Shown: positions 21,727 through 33,057 of the stretch, piece after piece
Numbering within the stretch: the first letter of the stretch is position 1
Layout of the letters: the number at the start of each line of letters is the position of its first letter
NCBI GenBank assembly: GCA_030278955.1
Contig: JAOANR010000003.1
Coordinates: forward strand, 22,901,050 to 22,965,049
DNA length: 64,000 bases
Direction: 5' to 3'
From: Hygrophila difformis
Taxonomy: Eukaryota; Streptophyta; Magnoliopsida; Lamiales; Acanthaceae
Program-made: the position numbers and the translations under genes
The notes under the pieces: model-generated
Databases searched by the model: none
What the model was told of the DNA's origin: nothing
The model's input: only the letters and a program-made list of their open reading frames with translations

Positions 21727-21954
21727 CTGCAATCTTAAGGGGGAGAGGATGTCATACCCCCTAATTTTTTTTTCGTGCATTTTTGTAAACTTTTGAACTA
21801 CGTTATGGCTTGATCCCTTTACCGGGTACGTAGGCAGCTTAGAAGTTTTAATTCTAAGTTCAGTCACAACACAATAAAACAAACACAAGACCTTAGCACG
21901 AGAAAAGCTAAAACACAACTTCGAGGACGAAGTTGATTCTTAAGGAGGGTAGAC
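21727..21954 (+). other. 3' UTR of copy A with two polypurine tracts and hairpin
   Basis: The first purine tract is AAGGGGGAGAGGA (21737-21749), followed by TGTCATACCCC (21750), which looks like an LTR head. About 205 bp later, a perfect 7-bp stem with AGGA loop (21917-21934) and a second tract TTAAGGAGGGTAGAC (21940-21954) lead into the LTR at 21955. Confidence 0.7.
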
Positions 21955-24555
21955 TGTAATACCCGAGAATTTTCCATCATAAAATAAAACAATAGTTAAA
22001 TAAATAAATAATAGATAAAATAAATATCATAAATAAATAAATAAATCCAGCAAATAAAAGAATTAAATAAAGACAAGGAAATGAGAAATGAGATTTTTAC
22101 TTAAAAAGGAATTAAAGGAATTTAATTAAATAAAAGGATGGATAAATGGTACACCAAAACCCGACACTAATGAACTCGAGTATTCGAGTCCAAAACATCC
22201 AATTAGACTGAGAATAAAATTAGAGAGAAAGTATGAACCCGAATATACACCGGAAATCGGAATTCGGGAGCATAGAGGGATAGAAACCCGAAAGAGAGGC
22301 GGAAAAGCATGACGGATCGCACGACCCGCCCGGACCGAAGTCCAGGCGAAGTCGGCGCGGTGGCCGCGCGGTGAAGGGGCTTTAGCGCGCCACGACCGCG
22401 CCACTTGACAGATTTGGTTGTTGCGTGAATCTCTCGCCCCAACGCGGATTTTTCGACTTTCGGTTGAACATCTCTCGACTCAAGACCTTTAGGTCGGTTG
22501 TGGATGCCCTAGGGATTGAGAATTCTATAAATAAACCCCTTGGGAGCCCCAAACAAGTTTACAAAACCCTACAACCTTCTATACGTTCGAAACCCTAAAT
22601 TCGGAGTCGACGGAAAGCACCAAACGGAGGCAGCAGCTTTGGACGAAAATCCAAGGGTCTCCAAACGTTGTGGTAAGCTCTAGTCCGATAAATCTTTTCA
22701 CGTTTCAATCCGAAAACGGATTCTAACTTCGGTTCTTTTCTTTCTACACCCCGTATCGAATCTAGATCGTAGAACCCGACGAACGGAGAGGAGAAACGGT
22801 GATCTGGAAGCCACGCCTCCGAATTAGACATCCCCGACGTTCATAAACTCAGTAAGTTAACTCTTACATGGTTTTGGGATGAATTAAAACATTCAAACTA
22901 AAAGATTAACAAGAAATAGAAAATCTGTCAATTATTAGTTTCTACCGGCGCAACAGATTTGTTGAATTTTTCCGACCCTTAAAACGAACTCAAACGGAAA
23001 AATTTAAAACATGAAAAACGTTCCTAAGACTTAGACCTAGCTACTGTAAAATTTTGGGAATTTTTGGAGTTGATTTGATATGTGAAAACCCGTTGAAACC
23101 GAACTGTTTGAATCTAGATCTTGAAATCTTGGACAGAACTTAGGAATGATCTTGATCACGTTTTTGACATAGGATCTAGGCTGTTTTAGATCTTTGGCCG
23201 AACATGAAAGTTGTAGATAAATGTCTTAAGATGATTCCTGTCAAATTTCATTAAATTTGGAGTTGAATTGATATGGTAGAATTTGAAATCTTTAAACTGT
23301 GACATATTTAAACTCGGACAGAATTCTTATTATGCGAAAATTGGCAATTTTGACCCACTTAGGTATCTCGGATTGAAAAGATTAAAACACGAAAGTTGTA
23401 GATCTTGATGTTTCCGAGTCAGATATGAAATTTTGGAATTTTTGGATTTAAATCTGATTTTAGACGAATTTTGGAGTAAACTGTGATTTACCGAAACGAA
23501 ATCTTGAAATCTTGTTGTAACATGGAATTAACCTTTAGGGTTGAAACGAATTGAGATATTATTTCTAAATTAATACAATGGAAGGCAGATTTTAAAAACT
23601 AAATCCCCTTACAAACTTGATAAATTAAAATTAGGGGTGAGTGCTCTGCAGGGTGCCCCCTAACGATTCACTTCGTGCCGTAATGGACGATGGTGACCCC
23701 GCGCGCTAAATTTGAGATATGGATTGCCTAAACGGCGAAACTTAGAGCCTACACTCTCGTGAATATCCGAATGGGTTTCCCGAGGCTCCGGAGTGGTACT
23801 GGGTATGGCTGATACGGTTGCGGCCGCTGGGCTACCGGCTAAACTTGTTGACATCGCGATGCTATCGTGAAACTTTGAAATACCAAATCGGGAATGTAAT
23901 GGGGATTCTAAATTAAATTAAATTAGATTAAATTATGTTGTTGTCCAATTAAATTATTTAAATGCTTTATTTAAATTATGGCTATTATCTTGAACCATGT
24001 GATGTGTGTTATTAAGTAGAGCCTGAGATAAATTATGCTATTGGATATGGATTAGATGAAACTAAATATTATGTTATTATCATGCTTTTGTTAAATTATT
24101 AAATTTATGGCTTTTAAACCCTACAATCATGCATGTGTTAACTTACTCAGCAATTTTGCTGACCAAAACCATTTTTTTTATTCCTTTCCTTACAGAATAT
24201 GTGGAATGAGCATGTGTGAGCACGATTCATGCATGGGATTTTGGGGATTGTTATTTTGCTTTTAAATTTCGTACTTAGACTATATTATGAACGGGCCTGT
24301 TTAACCCGTGTTTTGGCCATGTCGACCCTTTTTATATTTTCCGCTGCGATACTGTACTAAACTAAATATTTCCGCTGCGCTATGCTACTATTATTTTCGA
24401 ATTATATTGTATGGGCTATTTTGAATGCTTTAAATGTTTTAAATACTGCAATACCTAGCCTTGCATCTCTTTAGTAAGCTCGGAGAAACCGTGTCTTACT
24501 AGGGAGATGTGGCGGTGACATCCCGACCTGGGTAACCAAAAACCGGGGTGTTACA
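21955..24555 (+). repeat. LTR B, shared middle LTR
   Basis: TGTAATACCCGAG to GTGTTACA, 2,601 bp. It serves as 3' LTR of copy A and 5' LTR of copy B. TATA at 22526-22533. By eye it differs from LTR C at about 19 positions with no length change. Confidence 0.88.
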
Positions 24556-24558
24556 AGT

Positions 24559-24570
24559 TGGTATCAGAGC
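24559..24570 (+). other. Primer binding site, initiator tRNA-Met, copy B
   Basis: TGGTATCAGAGC lies three bases after the LTR end. Confidence 0.85.
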
Positions 24571-24775
24571 CCGGCTATTTTTAAACTACTATTTTTAAAC
24601 CATTACTATTTTTAAGCTATTATTAGTATTTTGACTGTTCTTTTAAATTTTAAAGTATTATTTCCATGAAAAAAAAATTTTATTTTAAAACCCATGGAAA
24701 AATATATATATATATGGTGCATTAAATTATTATTGGGGGGAATATCGTTTGCATTTGCATGTTGCATCTCTCCTA

Positions 24776-24875
24776 TGAACTTAGAATCTTGGCGAAACTT
24801 GAACTTAGAATCTTGGCGAAACTTGAACTTAGAATCTTGGCGAATTGAACTTAGAATCTTGGCGAATATTAACTT
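24776..24875 (+). repeat. Leader tandem repeat, copy B, 4 units
   Basis: Four units of CTTAGAATCTTGGCGAA(A)CTTGAA type. This copy has one unit fewer than element 1 and copy A. Confidence 0.8.
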
Positions 24876-24895
24876 AGATCTCTTGCTTGCGCTAG

Positions 24896-25231
24896 ATGGC
24901 TAGTCAGGACATGATGCAGTTGATGGTCAGGATGATGAGTGTTCATCTCGATTCCCACCAAACCCTAGAGCAGATGAAGTACCGTATGGCTCAATTGGAG
25001 GCCAATTTACATCACATGGGCAACTTGAGAGAGGCGGATCATCACCGCATAAACCAACTCGAGCGCCAAGTCCAAACCCTCACTACACAAAACTTAATAC
25101 TAAAGGAATACATCGATGCCCACGGGCAAGACTTAAACACTATCTTTGACGAGCTGATGCCGCCGAGTTCGGAGGAGGAAGATCCGGAAGAAGATCCTGC
25201 TACCCCACCGGAGGATGTCATGAGACACTAG
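24896..25231 (+). CDS. Leader ORF of copy B: 111-aa coiled-coil protein
   Basis: Complete frame, ATG 24896 to TAG 25229-25231, the best-preserved partner of the frame at 6886-7221. It has the same plan: Met-rich start (MASQDMMQLMVRMM), a heptad-patterned middle at residues 26-80, and an acidic tail with SSEEEDPEEDP. Differences from element 1 are conservative (I/V, K/R, I/L, H/Y), and length and frame are identical. It lies in the most intact element of the window, 266 bp upstream of gag, and ends in its own stop, so it would need separate translation (first ATG after the repeats). Function unknown. Confidence 0.65.
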   Translation: MASQDMMQLMVRMMSVHLDSHQTLEQMKYRMAQLEANLHHMGNLREADHHRINQLERQVQTLTTQNLILKEYIDAHGQDLNTIFDELMPPSSEEEDPEEDPATPPEDVMRH

Positions 25232-25497
25232 AGCTTCTATTATTAGATACTATTTTGCTAGGGAAAATATCGCTACTTTTGTACTAAAATTTCTTTTGAG
25301 GAAATAAAATGTCCGATTTAGTTTTTTTTAAATCAAAACAAAACAAAACAAAATAAAATAAAACCCCGAAGCATGCGATGCTTCTTAATTCGAACAAAGC
25401 GCCACGTGTTAAATTGCAATACACATATACATTTATATAGATCGCTTAGGCTATATACTAAATTCACAAGGTCCTAATCTATCCTATTTGTACCAGA

Positions 25498-26760
25498 ATG
25501 GCACCCAGAGGAAGAGGAAGAGGCAGAGCCCAACCCGCTCCCCAAACCACTACTGAAACACCTACTGAAACACCACCAAACGTCACTGAACCAAACCAAC
25601 CTGATGAGGAACAGCCCCAAGGTGCGCAGGACGCCCCCGCACCGAACAATGTGGGCGATCGTCTTAGGACGATAGAGGAAGTGTTGATTGCGCTCGGAAA
25701 CGCGCAAGTCAACCAGGGTCAAGCTGCGGCGGTACCTCCGCCCCAAGCTCGCCCTAACTACCTGGCGATGGTGAATCCCTACCAGCCGCCCCACTATGCT
25801 GGTGAGGAGGATCCAGCTAAACTGGAGGAATGGATCCGGACTTTTGACAAGCTGCTGGGAGCGGTCAAATGTCCGGAAGGAGAGAGGGTACATGTCGCTT
25901 CATACTACTTGGGAGGCGAAGCTGATGACTGGTGGCAAGCAACGCAAGCCAAACTGACTGAAGATGACGAGCCTTACTCGTGGATGGAGATGATGGAACT
26001 ACTCAGGGATCGATTCTATCCCTTGAGTACCAAAGCTGCCATGTACAAAGAATTCCTGTCACTGAAGCAAGGAAGCCAAACGTTGCAAGAATACTACACA
26101 CGCTTCAAGGAGCTGGTGAGGTTCGCACCAAGGCTAGTGCCTACTGATGCGGAAAAGGCACAGAAGTTCGAGATGGGACTGAACCTGTCTGTGCGCGAGG
26201 TGATCGCAGGGGTACACTACCCCGATTTGCAAGCAGTGTATGACCGCGCTGTGGCGGTAGCACGCGTGCAGCAGCTGAAAAGGAGGGTGAGTGGGGAGTC
26301 CAGCAGGGGTCCTCAAGACAAGAGAAGCCGAGACTCAAGAAACAAGAACAACACTGGAAGGAACGAGCAGCGCAGAGGGTCGAATAGGCCCCAACAAAAC
26401 AACACTGGGAGGAGGTTTAATCAAGAAGATCCGGTACCGCCTTGCCCGCGATGTGGACGACCACACCTGGCAAGGGGATGCCCGCAACAAGGCGCCTGTT
26501 ACCGATGCGGTCGAATGGGTCACGTTCGACGGGATTGCCGAACTAGGCTCGAGAACGTAACGAAGAGGGACGATTTGGTCGCGGGGCAAGAACAGCCTCA
26601 AAACCAAAACGGGCGAAACGGGAATAACCAAGGGTACAGACCCCCTCAAAATAGACCGCAGAACCAGAACCAGAACCAATGACCTCCGCCCCCGCAGAAT
26701 CAAAACCAACAGCAAAACCAGCAGCAGAACGCGAATCAGCAGGGCAACCAAGGACGCCCT
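25498..26760 (+). pseudogene. gag: gag of copy B, one nonsense codon
   Basis: Open from ATG 25498 for 394 codons to TGA 26680-26682, then in frame into pol. The stop corresponds to CGA in element 1 and CAA in copy A, so it is probably a CpG deamination rather than a programmed stop. Domains: Arg-Gly-rich N-terminus, a Pro/Thr region, the gag domain at residues 95-215, and paired zinc knuckles at residues 315-350 (CPRCGRPHLARGC, CYRCGRMGHVRRDC) that bind packaged RNA. A Gln/Asn repeat linker (QNQNQNQ type) runs into the protease. The protein would form the cytoplasmic particle. Confidence 0.88.
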
Positions 26761-29700
26761 GTGGGGAGGCTCAATGTGGTAAACCAAGCGGACGTGCCTG
26801 CGCAAGGAGAAGTGATGGCAGGTACATTTTACGTGTTGAATACGCCCCTTAGAATTCTATTTGATTCTGGAGCTAGTTGCTCAATTATAGCATCAAGGAT
26901 AGTGCCTGAGTTAGATCTACCTAAGTGCGAGAGAATTAGCTTAGGAATTCAATTGCCTTCTGGAGAAGTAGTGTCTTGCTCTAAACGATACAACGGAATT
27001 CCTGTAGTGATAAAGAACGTAGAATTCTTCGCGAACTTGGTAGAATTTAACTTAAGAGACTTTGACATCATACTGGGGATGGATTGGCTATCCCAGTATA
27101 AAGCGGTGATCGAATGCCAAAAGCAAAAGATCACCTTGTCAAAAAGTAGGGGAAAGAGAGTTATCTTTTACTCTCAGCCCCCTACGAAAAGTAACAAAAT
27201 CGTTAGTGCACTTAAACTAAGTAACTTGATGCGTAAGGGGTATGAACTATATGCGTGCTATGTGCACAACCTTGAGGCGGAAGAGAACAAGGTTGATAGC
27301 ATACCAGTGGTAAGAGAATACCCGGACGTGTTCCCTGAAGACGTTCCGGGCATGCCACCTGAGAGAGATCTTGAATTCACGATAGATCTCATTCCGGGGA
27401 CAGAGCCTGTCTCGAAAGCTCCGTACCGGATGGCACCACTGGAAATGAAGGAGTTAAAGGAACAACTCGAGGAGCTATTGGGAAAGGGTTACATAAGACC
27501 GAGTACGTCCCCTTGGGGAGCACCGGTTTTGTTTGTCAAGAAGAAAGACGGAGGACTACGTCTTTGCATAGATTACCGAGGACTAAACCAAGTGACCATT
27601 AAGAATAAATACCCCCTACCGAGAATAGAGGATCTGTTTGATCAACTGAAGGGAGCTTCAGTATTCTCGAAGATCGATTTGCGCTCTGGGTATCATCAAT
27701 TGAGGATTGCCGAGAAGGACATTCCGAAGACGGCATTTCGAACGCGATATGGCCATTACGAGTTCACAGTGTTATCCTTCGGGTTAACAAATGCTCCGGC
27801 CATGTTCATGAATCTCATGAACAACGTGTTCCGAGAATTGTTAGACCAGTGTGTCGTAGTGTTCATCGACGACATCCTGATCTACTCAAAGAGCGAGGAA
27901 GAGCATGCAAAACACTTACATCAAGTGTTAGAAATCTTGCGAAGAAATCAGCTATACGGCAAATTGTCCAAATGTGACTTCTGGCTGAAAGAAGTGGCAT
28001 TCCTCGGACACATAGTTTCCGCTGATGGAGTATCAGTAGATCCGGCAAAAGTCTCTGCCGTAACTGAATGGGCAACTCCGAAAAGTCCAACGGAAATAAG
28101 GAGTTTCCTTGGATTAGCCGGATATTATAGACGATTTGTGAACGACTTTTCAAGGATTGCACGTCCTTTGACCCAGCTACTTAAGAAAGGAGCAAAATAA
28201 GAGTGGACCGAAGCATGTGAGACTTCGTTTCAAGAGCTGAAGAAACGACTCACAACCACACCCGTATTAACATTACCATCAGAGAATGGTGACTTCGAAG
28301 TATATAGCGATGCTTCGAAGGAAGGTTTAGGTTGTGTCTTGATGCAAGACTCGAGAGTCGTAGCCTATGCATCACGCCAACTAAAACCTCACGAGGAAAA
28401 TTATCCGACACATGACCTGGAGTTGGCAGCAGTCGTTTTCGCTCTAAAGATATGGAGACATTATCTTTATGGGCGGAAGTGTCGAATGTTCACCGACCAC
28501 AAGAGCTTGAAATATATATTCACTCAAAAGGAGTTGAATTTGAGACAGCGAAGGTGGTTGGAACTTATTAAAGACTACGATTTAGAGATAGCATACCACG
28601 AGGGGAAGGCGAATGTGGTAGTCGATGCCCTAAGTCGGAAAACCCAACACGTGACAAACTCGTTGGTAATTCCGCCGGCATTGTACATGGATTTGGCAAG
28701 ATTGGAGTTAGAACTTGTGCATCCTGGCACAGTGAGAGAAACGGTCAATGCCATGGTCGTAGAAACTCCAATATTGGACGAGATTCGACTCGCTCAACCG
28801 GGCGATCCGAAACTCGAGAAGATAAAAGGGTATATTGCCGAAGGAAAGGCAATAGGATTTGCTGTCCACGAGGATGGAAGCATCCGTTTTAAAGGTAGAT
28901 GGTGTGTGCCTCTTAAATGTGCCGAGTTGAAGCAAAGGTTGATGGAGAAAGGGCACAACACGCCATATTCCGTACATCCCGGAGGTGACAAGCTATACAA
29001 GGATCTGAAGAAGATCTATTGGTGGCCGGGAATGAAGAAGGAAGTGGCGAATTTTGTGGCGAGATGTCTCACCTGCCAAAAGGTTAAGGCAGTGCGACAT
29101 AAACCCTTAGGATTGATGCAACCACTAGAGATTCCAAGTTGGAAGTGGGATAGCATCTCAATGGACTTTGTCTCGGGATTACCCCGATCACCTAAAGGCA
29201 TGAACAAGATTTGGGTGATTGTGGATAGGCTAACGAAGACAGCCATATTTATCCCAATGAAAGACACGTGGACTATGGACCAATTGGCCCGAGCCTACAT
29301 TGATAATGTGGTACGACGACATGGAGTACCACATGATATCATTTCCGATAGAGACAGTAGATTTGTCTCTCATTTCTGGACGGAGTTACAAAAAGCTCTC
29401 GGTACTCAAATCAAAATGAGCACCGCATTCCACCCGATGACGGATGGACAAACCGAGAGAACAATCCAAACACTAGAAGACATGCTGAGAGCATGTGTGT
29501 TGGAATTCAAAGGAAATTGGGAATCTCATTTACCCTTGATTGAGTTTTCCTATAATAATAGTTACCATGCTAGTATCGGCATGGCACCTTTCGAGGCATT
29601 GTATGGACGAAAGTGCCGAAGCCCTTTGAGCTGGGAAGAAAATGATAAGTCCGTGGTAGTGGGACCACAACTTATCGAAGACATGGCTCAACAAATCAAA

Positions 29701-30228
29701 GTGATCCAAGGGAAGATGAAAGCCGCTCAAGACCGTCAAAAGAGTTATGTCGACGTGAGACGACGAGACCTAGAATTTCAAGTGGGAGATAGGGTCATGC
29801 TAAAGATATCACCCATGAAGGGGGTGATGCGCTTTGGCAAACGAGGGAAGTTAAGTCCTCGATACATAGGACCTTACGAAATTCTAGAACGAGTCGGAAC
29901 TCTAGCCTACCGATTGGCTTTACCACCACACTTAGATCGAGTTCATAATGTCTTCCATGTCTCGCAACTAAAGAAGTATGTGCCGGACCCAACACATGTA
30001 CTTCAACCGGAGATAATTGAGCTCGATGAAGATTTGACTTACGAAGAAGTCCCAGTGCGTATTCTCGATACTAAGGAACGAGTAACGAGGAACAAAACCG
30101 TCAAAATGATCAAGGTTCTTTGGTCAAACCACGAAAGTGAGACGGCAACTTGGGAAGTAGAATCCGACATGAGAGAACGATACCCGACATTGTTCCAAAC
30201 CGATACCGACACAGTTATGGGGACATAA
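26761..30228 (+). pseudogene. pol: pol of copy B: nearly intact PR-RT-RH-INT-chromodomain
   Basis: In frame with gag. Protease FDSGASCSI near 26861 and DIILGMDWL near 27066. Reverse transcriptase [11 protein letters not shown] near 27559 and [10 protein letters not shown] near 27864. TAA at 28198-28200, where element 1 and copy A have TAC, is the only stop in pol. RNase [11 protein letters not shown] near 28300, [11 protein letters not shown] near 28488. The integrase has a full HHCC (H, H, CLTC near 29068) and core [22 protein letters not shown]. The chromodomain is at 30060-30190, with the final stop TAA 30226-30228. One substitution in the RNase H end (VVVDALSRK, Ala to Val) is visible. 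The full gag-pol frame is about 1,577 codons with two nonsense codons and no frameshift, so this is the youngest Ty3 copy here. Confidence 0.9.
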
Positions 30229-30456
30229 CTGCAATCTTAAGGGGGAGAGGATGTCATACCCCCTAATTTTTTTTTCGTGCATTTTTGTAAACTTTTGAAC
30301 TACGTTATGGCTTGATCCCTTTACCGGGTACGTAGGCAGCTTAGAAGTTTTAATTCTAAGTTCAGTCACAACACAATAAAACAAACACAAGACCTTAGCA
30401 CGAGAAAAGCTGAAACACAACTTCGAGGACGAAGTTGATTCTTAAGGAGGGTAGAC
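30229..30456 (+). other. 3' UTR of copy B with two polypurine tracts and hairpin
   Basis: Same plan as 21727-21954: purine tract near 30239-30251, LTR-like head TGTCATACCCC at 30252, hairpin at 30419-30436, second purine tract just before the LTR at 30457. Confidence 0.7.
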
Positions 30457-33057
30457 TGTAATACCCGAGAATTTTCCATCATAAAATAAAACAATAGTTA
30501 AATAAATAAATAATAGATAAAATAAATATCATAAATAAATAAATAAATCCAGCAAATAAAAGAAGTAAATAAAGACAATGAAATGAGAAATGAGATTTTT
30601 ACTTAAAAAGGAATTAAAGGAATATAATTAAATAAAAGGATGGATAAATGGTACACCAAAACCCGACACTAATGAACTCGAGTATTCGAGTCCAAAACAT
30701 CCAATTAGACTGAGAATAAAATTAGAGAGAAAGTATGAACCCGAATATACCCCGGAAATCGGAATTCGGGAGCATAGAGGGATAGAAACCCGAAAGAGAG
30801 GCGGAAAAGCACGACGGATCGCACGACCCGCCCGGACCGAAGTCCAGGCGAAGTCGGCGCGGTGGCCGCGCGGTGAAGGGGCTTTAGCGCGCCACGACCG
30901 CGCCACTTGACAGATTTGGTTGTTGCGTGAATCTCTCGCCCCAACGCGGATTTTTCGACTTTCGGTTGAACATCTCTCGACTCAAGACCTTTAGGTCGGT
31001 TGTGGACGCCCTAGGGATTGAGAATTCTATAAATAAACCCCTTGGGAGCCCCAAACAAGTTTACAAAACCCTACAACCTTCTATACGTTCGAAACCCTAA
31101 ATTCGGAGTCGACGGAAAGCACCAAACGGAGGCAGCAGCTTTGGACGAAAATCCAAGGGTCTCCAAACGTTGTGGTAAGCTCTAGTCCGATAAATCTTTT
31201 CACGTTTCAATCCGAAAACGGATTCTAACTTCGGTTCTTTTCTTTCTACACCCCGTATCGAATCTAGATCGTAGAACCCGACGAACGGAGAGGAGAAACG
31301 GTGATCTGGAAGCCACGCCTCCGAATTAGACATCCCCGACGTTCATAAACTCAGTAAGTTAACTCTTACATAGTTTTGGGATGAATTAAAACATTCAAAC
31401 TAAAAGATTAACAAGAAATAGAAAATCTGTCAATTATTACTTTCTACCGGTGCAACAGATTTGTTGAATTTTTCCGACCCTTAAAACGAACTCAAACGGA
31501 AAAACTTAAAACACGAAAAACGTTCCTAAGACTTAGGCCTAGCTACTGTAAAATTTTGGGAATTTTTGGAGTTGATTTGATATGTGAAAACCTGTTGAAA
31601 CCGAACTGTTTGAATCTAGATCTTGAAATCTTGGACAGAACTTAGGAATGATCTTGATCACGTTTTTGACATAGGATCTAGGCTGTTTTAGATCTTTGGC
31701 CGAACATGAAAGTTGTAGATAAATGTCTTAAGATGATTCCTGTCAAATTTCATTAAATTTGGAGTTGAATTGATATGGTAGAATTTGAAATCTTTAAACT
31801 GTGACATATTTAAACTCGGACAGAATTCTTATTATGCGAAAATTGGCAATTTTGACCCACTTAGGTATCTCGGATTGAAAAAGTTAAAACACGAAAGTTG
31901 TAGATCTTGATGTTTCCGAGTCAGATATGAAATTTTGGAATTTTTGGAATTAAATCTGATTTTAGACGAATTTTGGAGTAAACTGTGATTTACCGAAACG
32001 AAATCTTGAAATCTTGTTGAAACATGGAATTAACCTTTAGGGTTGAAACGAATTGAGATATTATTTCTAAATTAATACAATGGAAGGCAGATTTGAAAAA
32101 CTAAATCCCCTTACAAACTTGATAAATTAAAATTAGGGGTGAGTGCTCTGCAGGGTGCCCCCTAACGATTCACTTCGTGCCGTAATGGACGATGGTGACC
32201 CCGCGCGCTAAATTTGAGATATGGATTGCCTAAACGGCGAAACTTAGAGCCTACACTCTCGTGAATATCCGAATGGGTTTCCCGAGGCTCCGGAGTGGTA
32301 CTGGGTATGGCTGATACGGTTGCGGCCGCCGGGCTACCGGCTAAACTTGTTGACATCGCGATGCTATCGTGAAACTTTGAAATACCAAATCGGGAATGTA
32401 ATGGGGATTCTAAATTAAATTAAATTAGATTAAATTATGTTGTTGTCCAATTAAATTATTTAAATGCTTTATTTAAATTATGGCTATTATCTTGAACCAT
32501 GTGATGTGTGTTATTAAGTAGAGCCTGAGATAAATTATGCTATTGGATATGGATTAGATGAAACTAAATATTATGTTATTATCATGCTTTTGTTAAATTA
32601 TTAAATTTATGGCTTTTAAACCCTACAATCATGCATGTGTTAACTTACTCAGCAATTTTGCTGACCAAAACCATTTTTTTTATTCCTTTCCTTACAGAAT
32701 ATGTGGAATGAGCATGTGTGAGCACGATTCATGCATGGGATTTTGGGGATTGTTATTTTGCTTTTAAATTTCGTACTTAGACTATATTATGAACGGGCCT
32801 GTTTAACCCGTGTTTTGGCCATGTCGGCCCTTTTTATATTTTCCGCTGCGATACTGTACTAAACTAAATATTTCCGCTGCGCTATGCTACTATTATTTTC
32901 GAATTATATTGTATGGGCTATTTTGAATGCTTTAAATGTTTTAAATACTGCAATACCTAGCCTTGCATCTCTTTAGTAAGCTCGGAGAAACCGTGTCTTA
33001 CTAGGGAGATGTGGCGGTGACATCCCGACCTGGGTAACCAAAAACCGGGGTGTTACA
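30457..33057 (+). repeat. LTR C, 3' LTR of copy B
   Basis: 2,601 bp, TATA at 31028-31035, about 99.3% identical to LTR B by eye (about 19 substitutions). The equal length and low divergence indicate a recent origin of this pair. Confidence 0.88.

Larger units (their letters stand above)
13508..33057 (+). mobile_element. Tandem Ty3/gypsy array: LTR-A-LTR-B-LTR
   Basis: Three LTRs (13508-15977, 21955-24555, 30457-33057) enclose two full internal regions, A (15978-21954) and B (24556-30456), all on the plus strand, each with a primer site, leader frame, gag and pol. The five bases before it (ACTAT) and after it (AACAC) do not match. A 1.4-kb piece of the target LTR is present on both sides (12083-13505 and 33058-34473). 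It is therefore not a simple insertion and was probably shaped by unequal recombination. Confidence 0.8.

Noticed and set aside
26680..26682. Programmed TGA readthrough between gag and pol in copy B
   Set aside because: Element 1 has CGA and copy A has CAA at this codon, so it is a mutation, not a conserved recoding stop.
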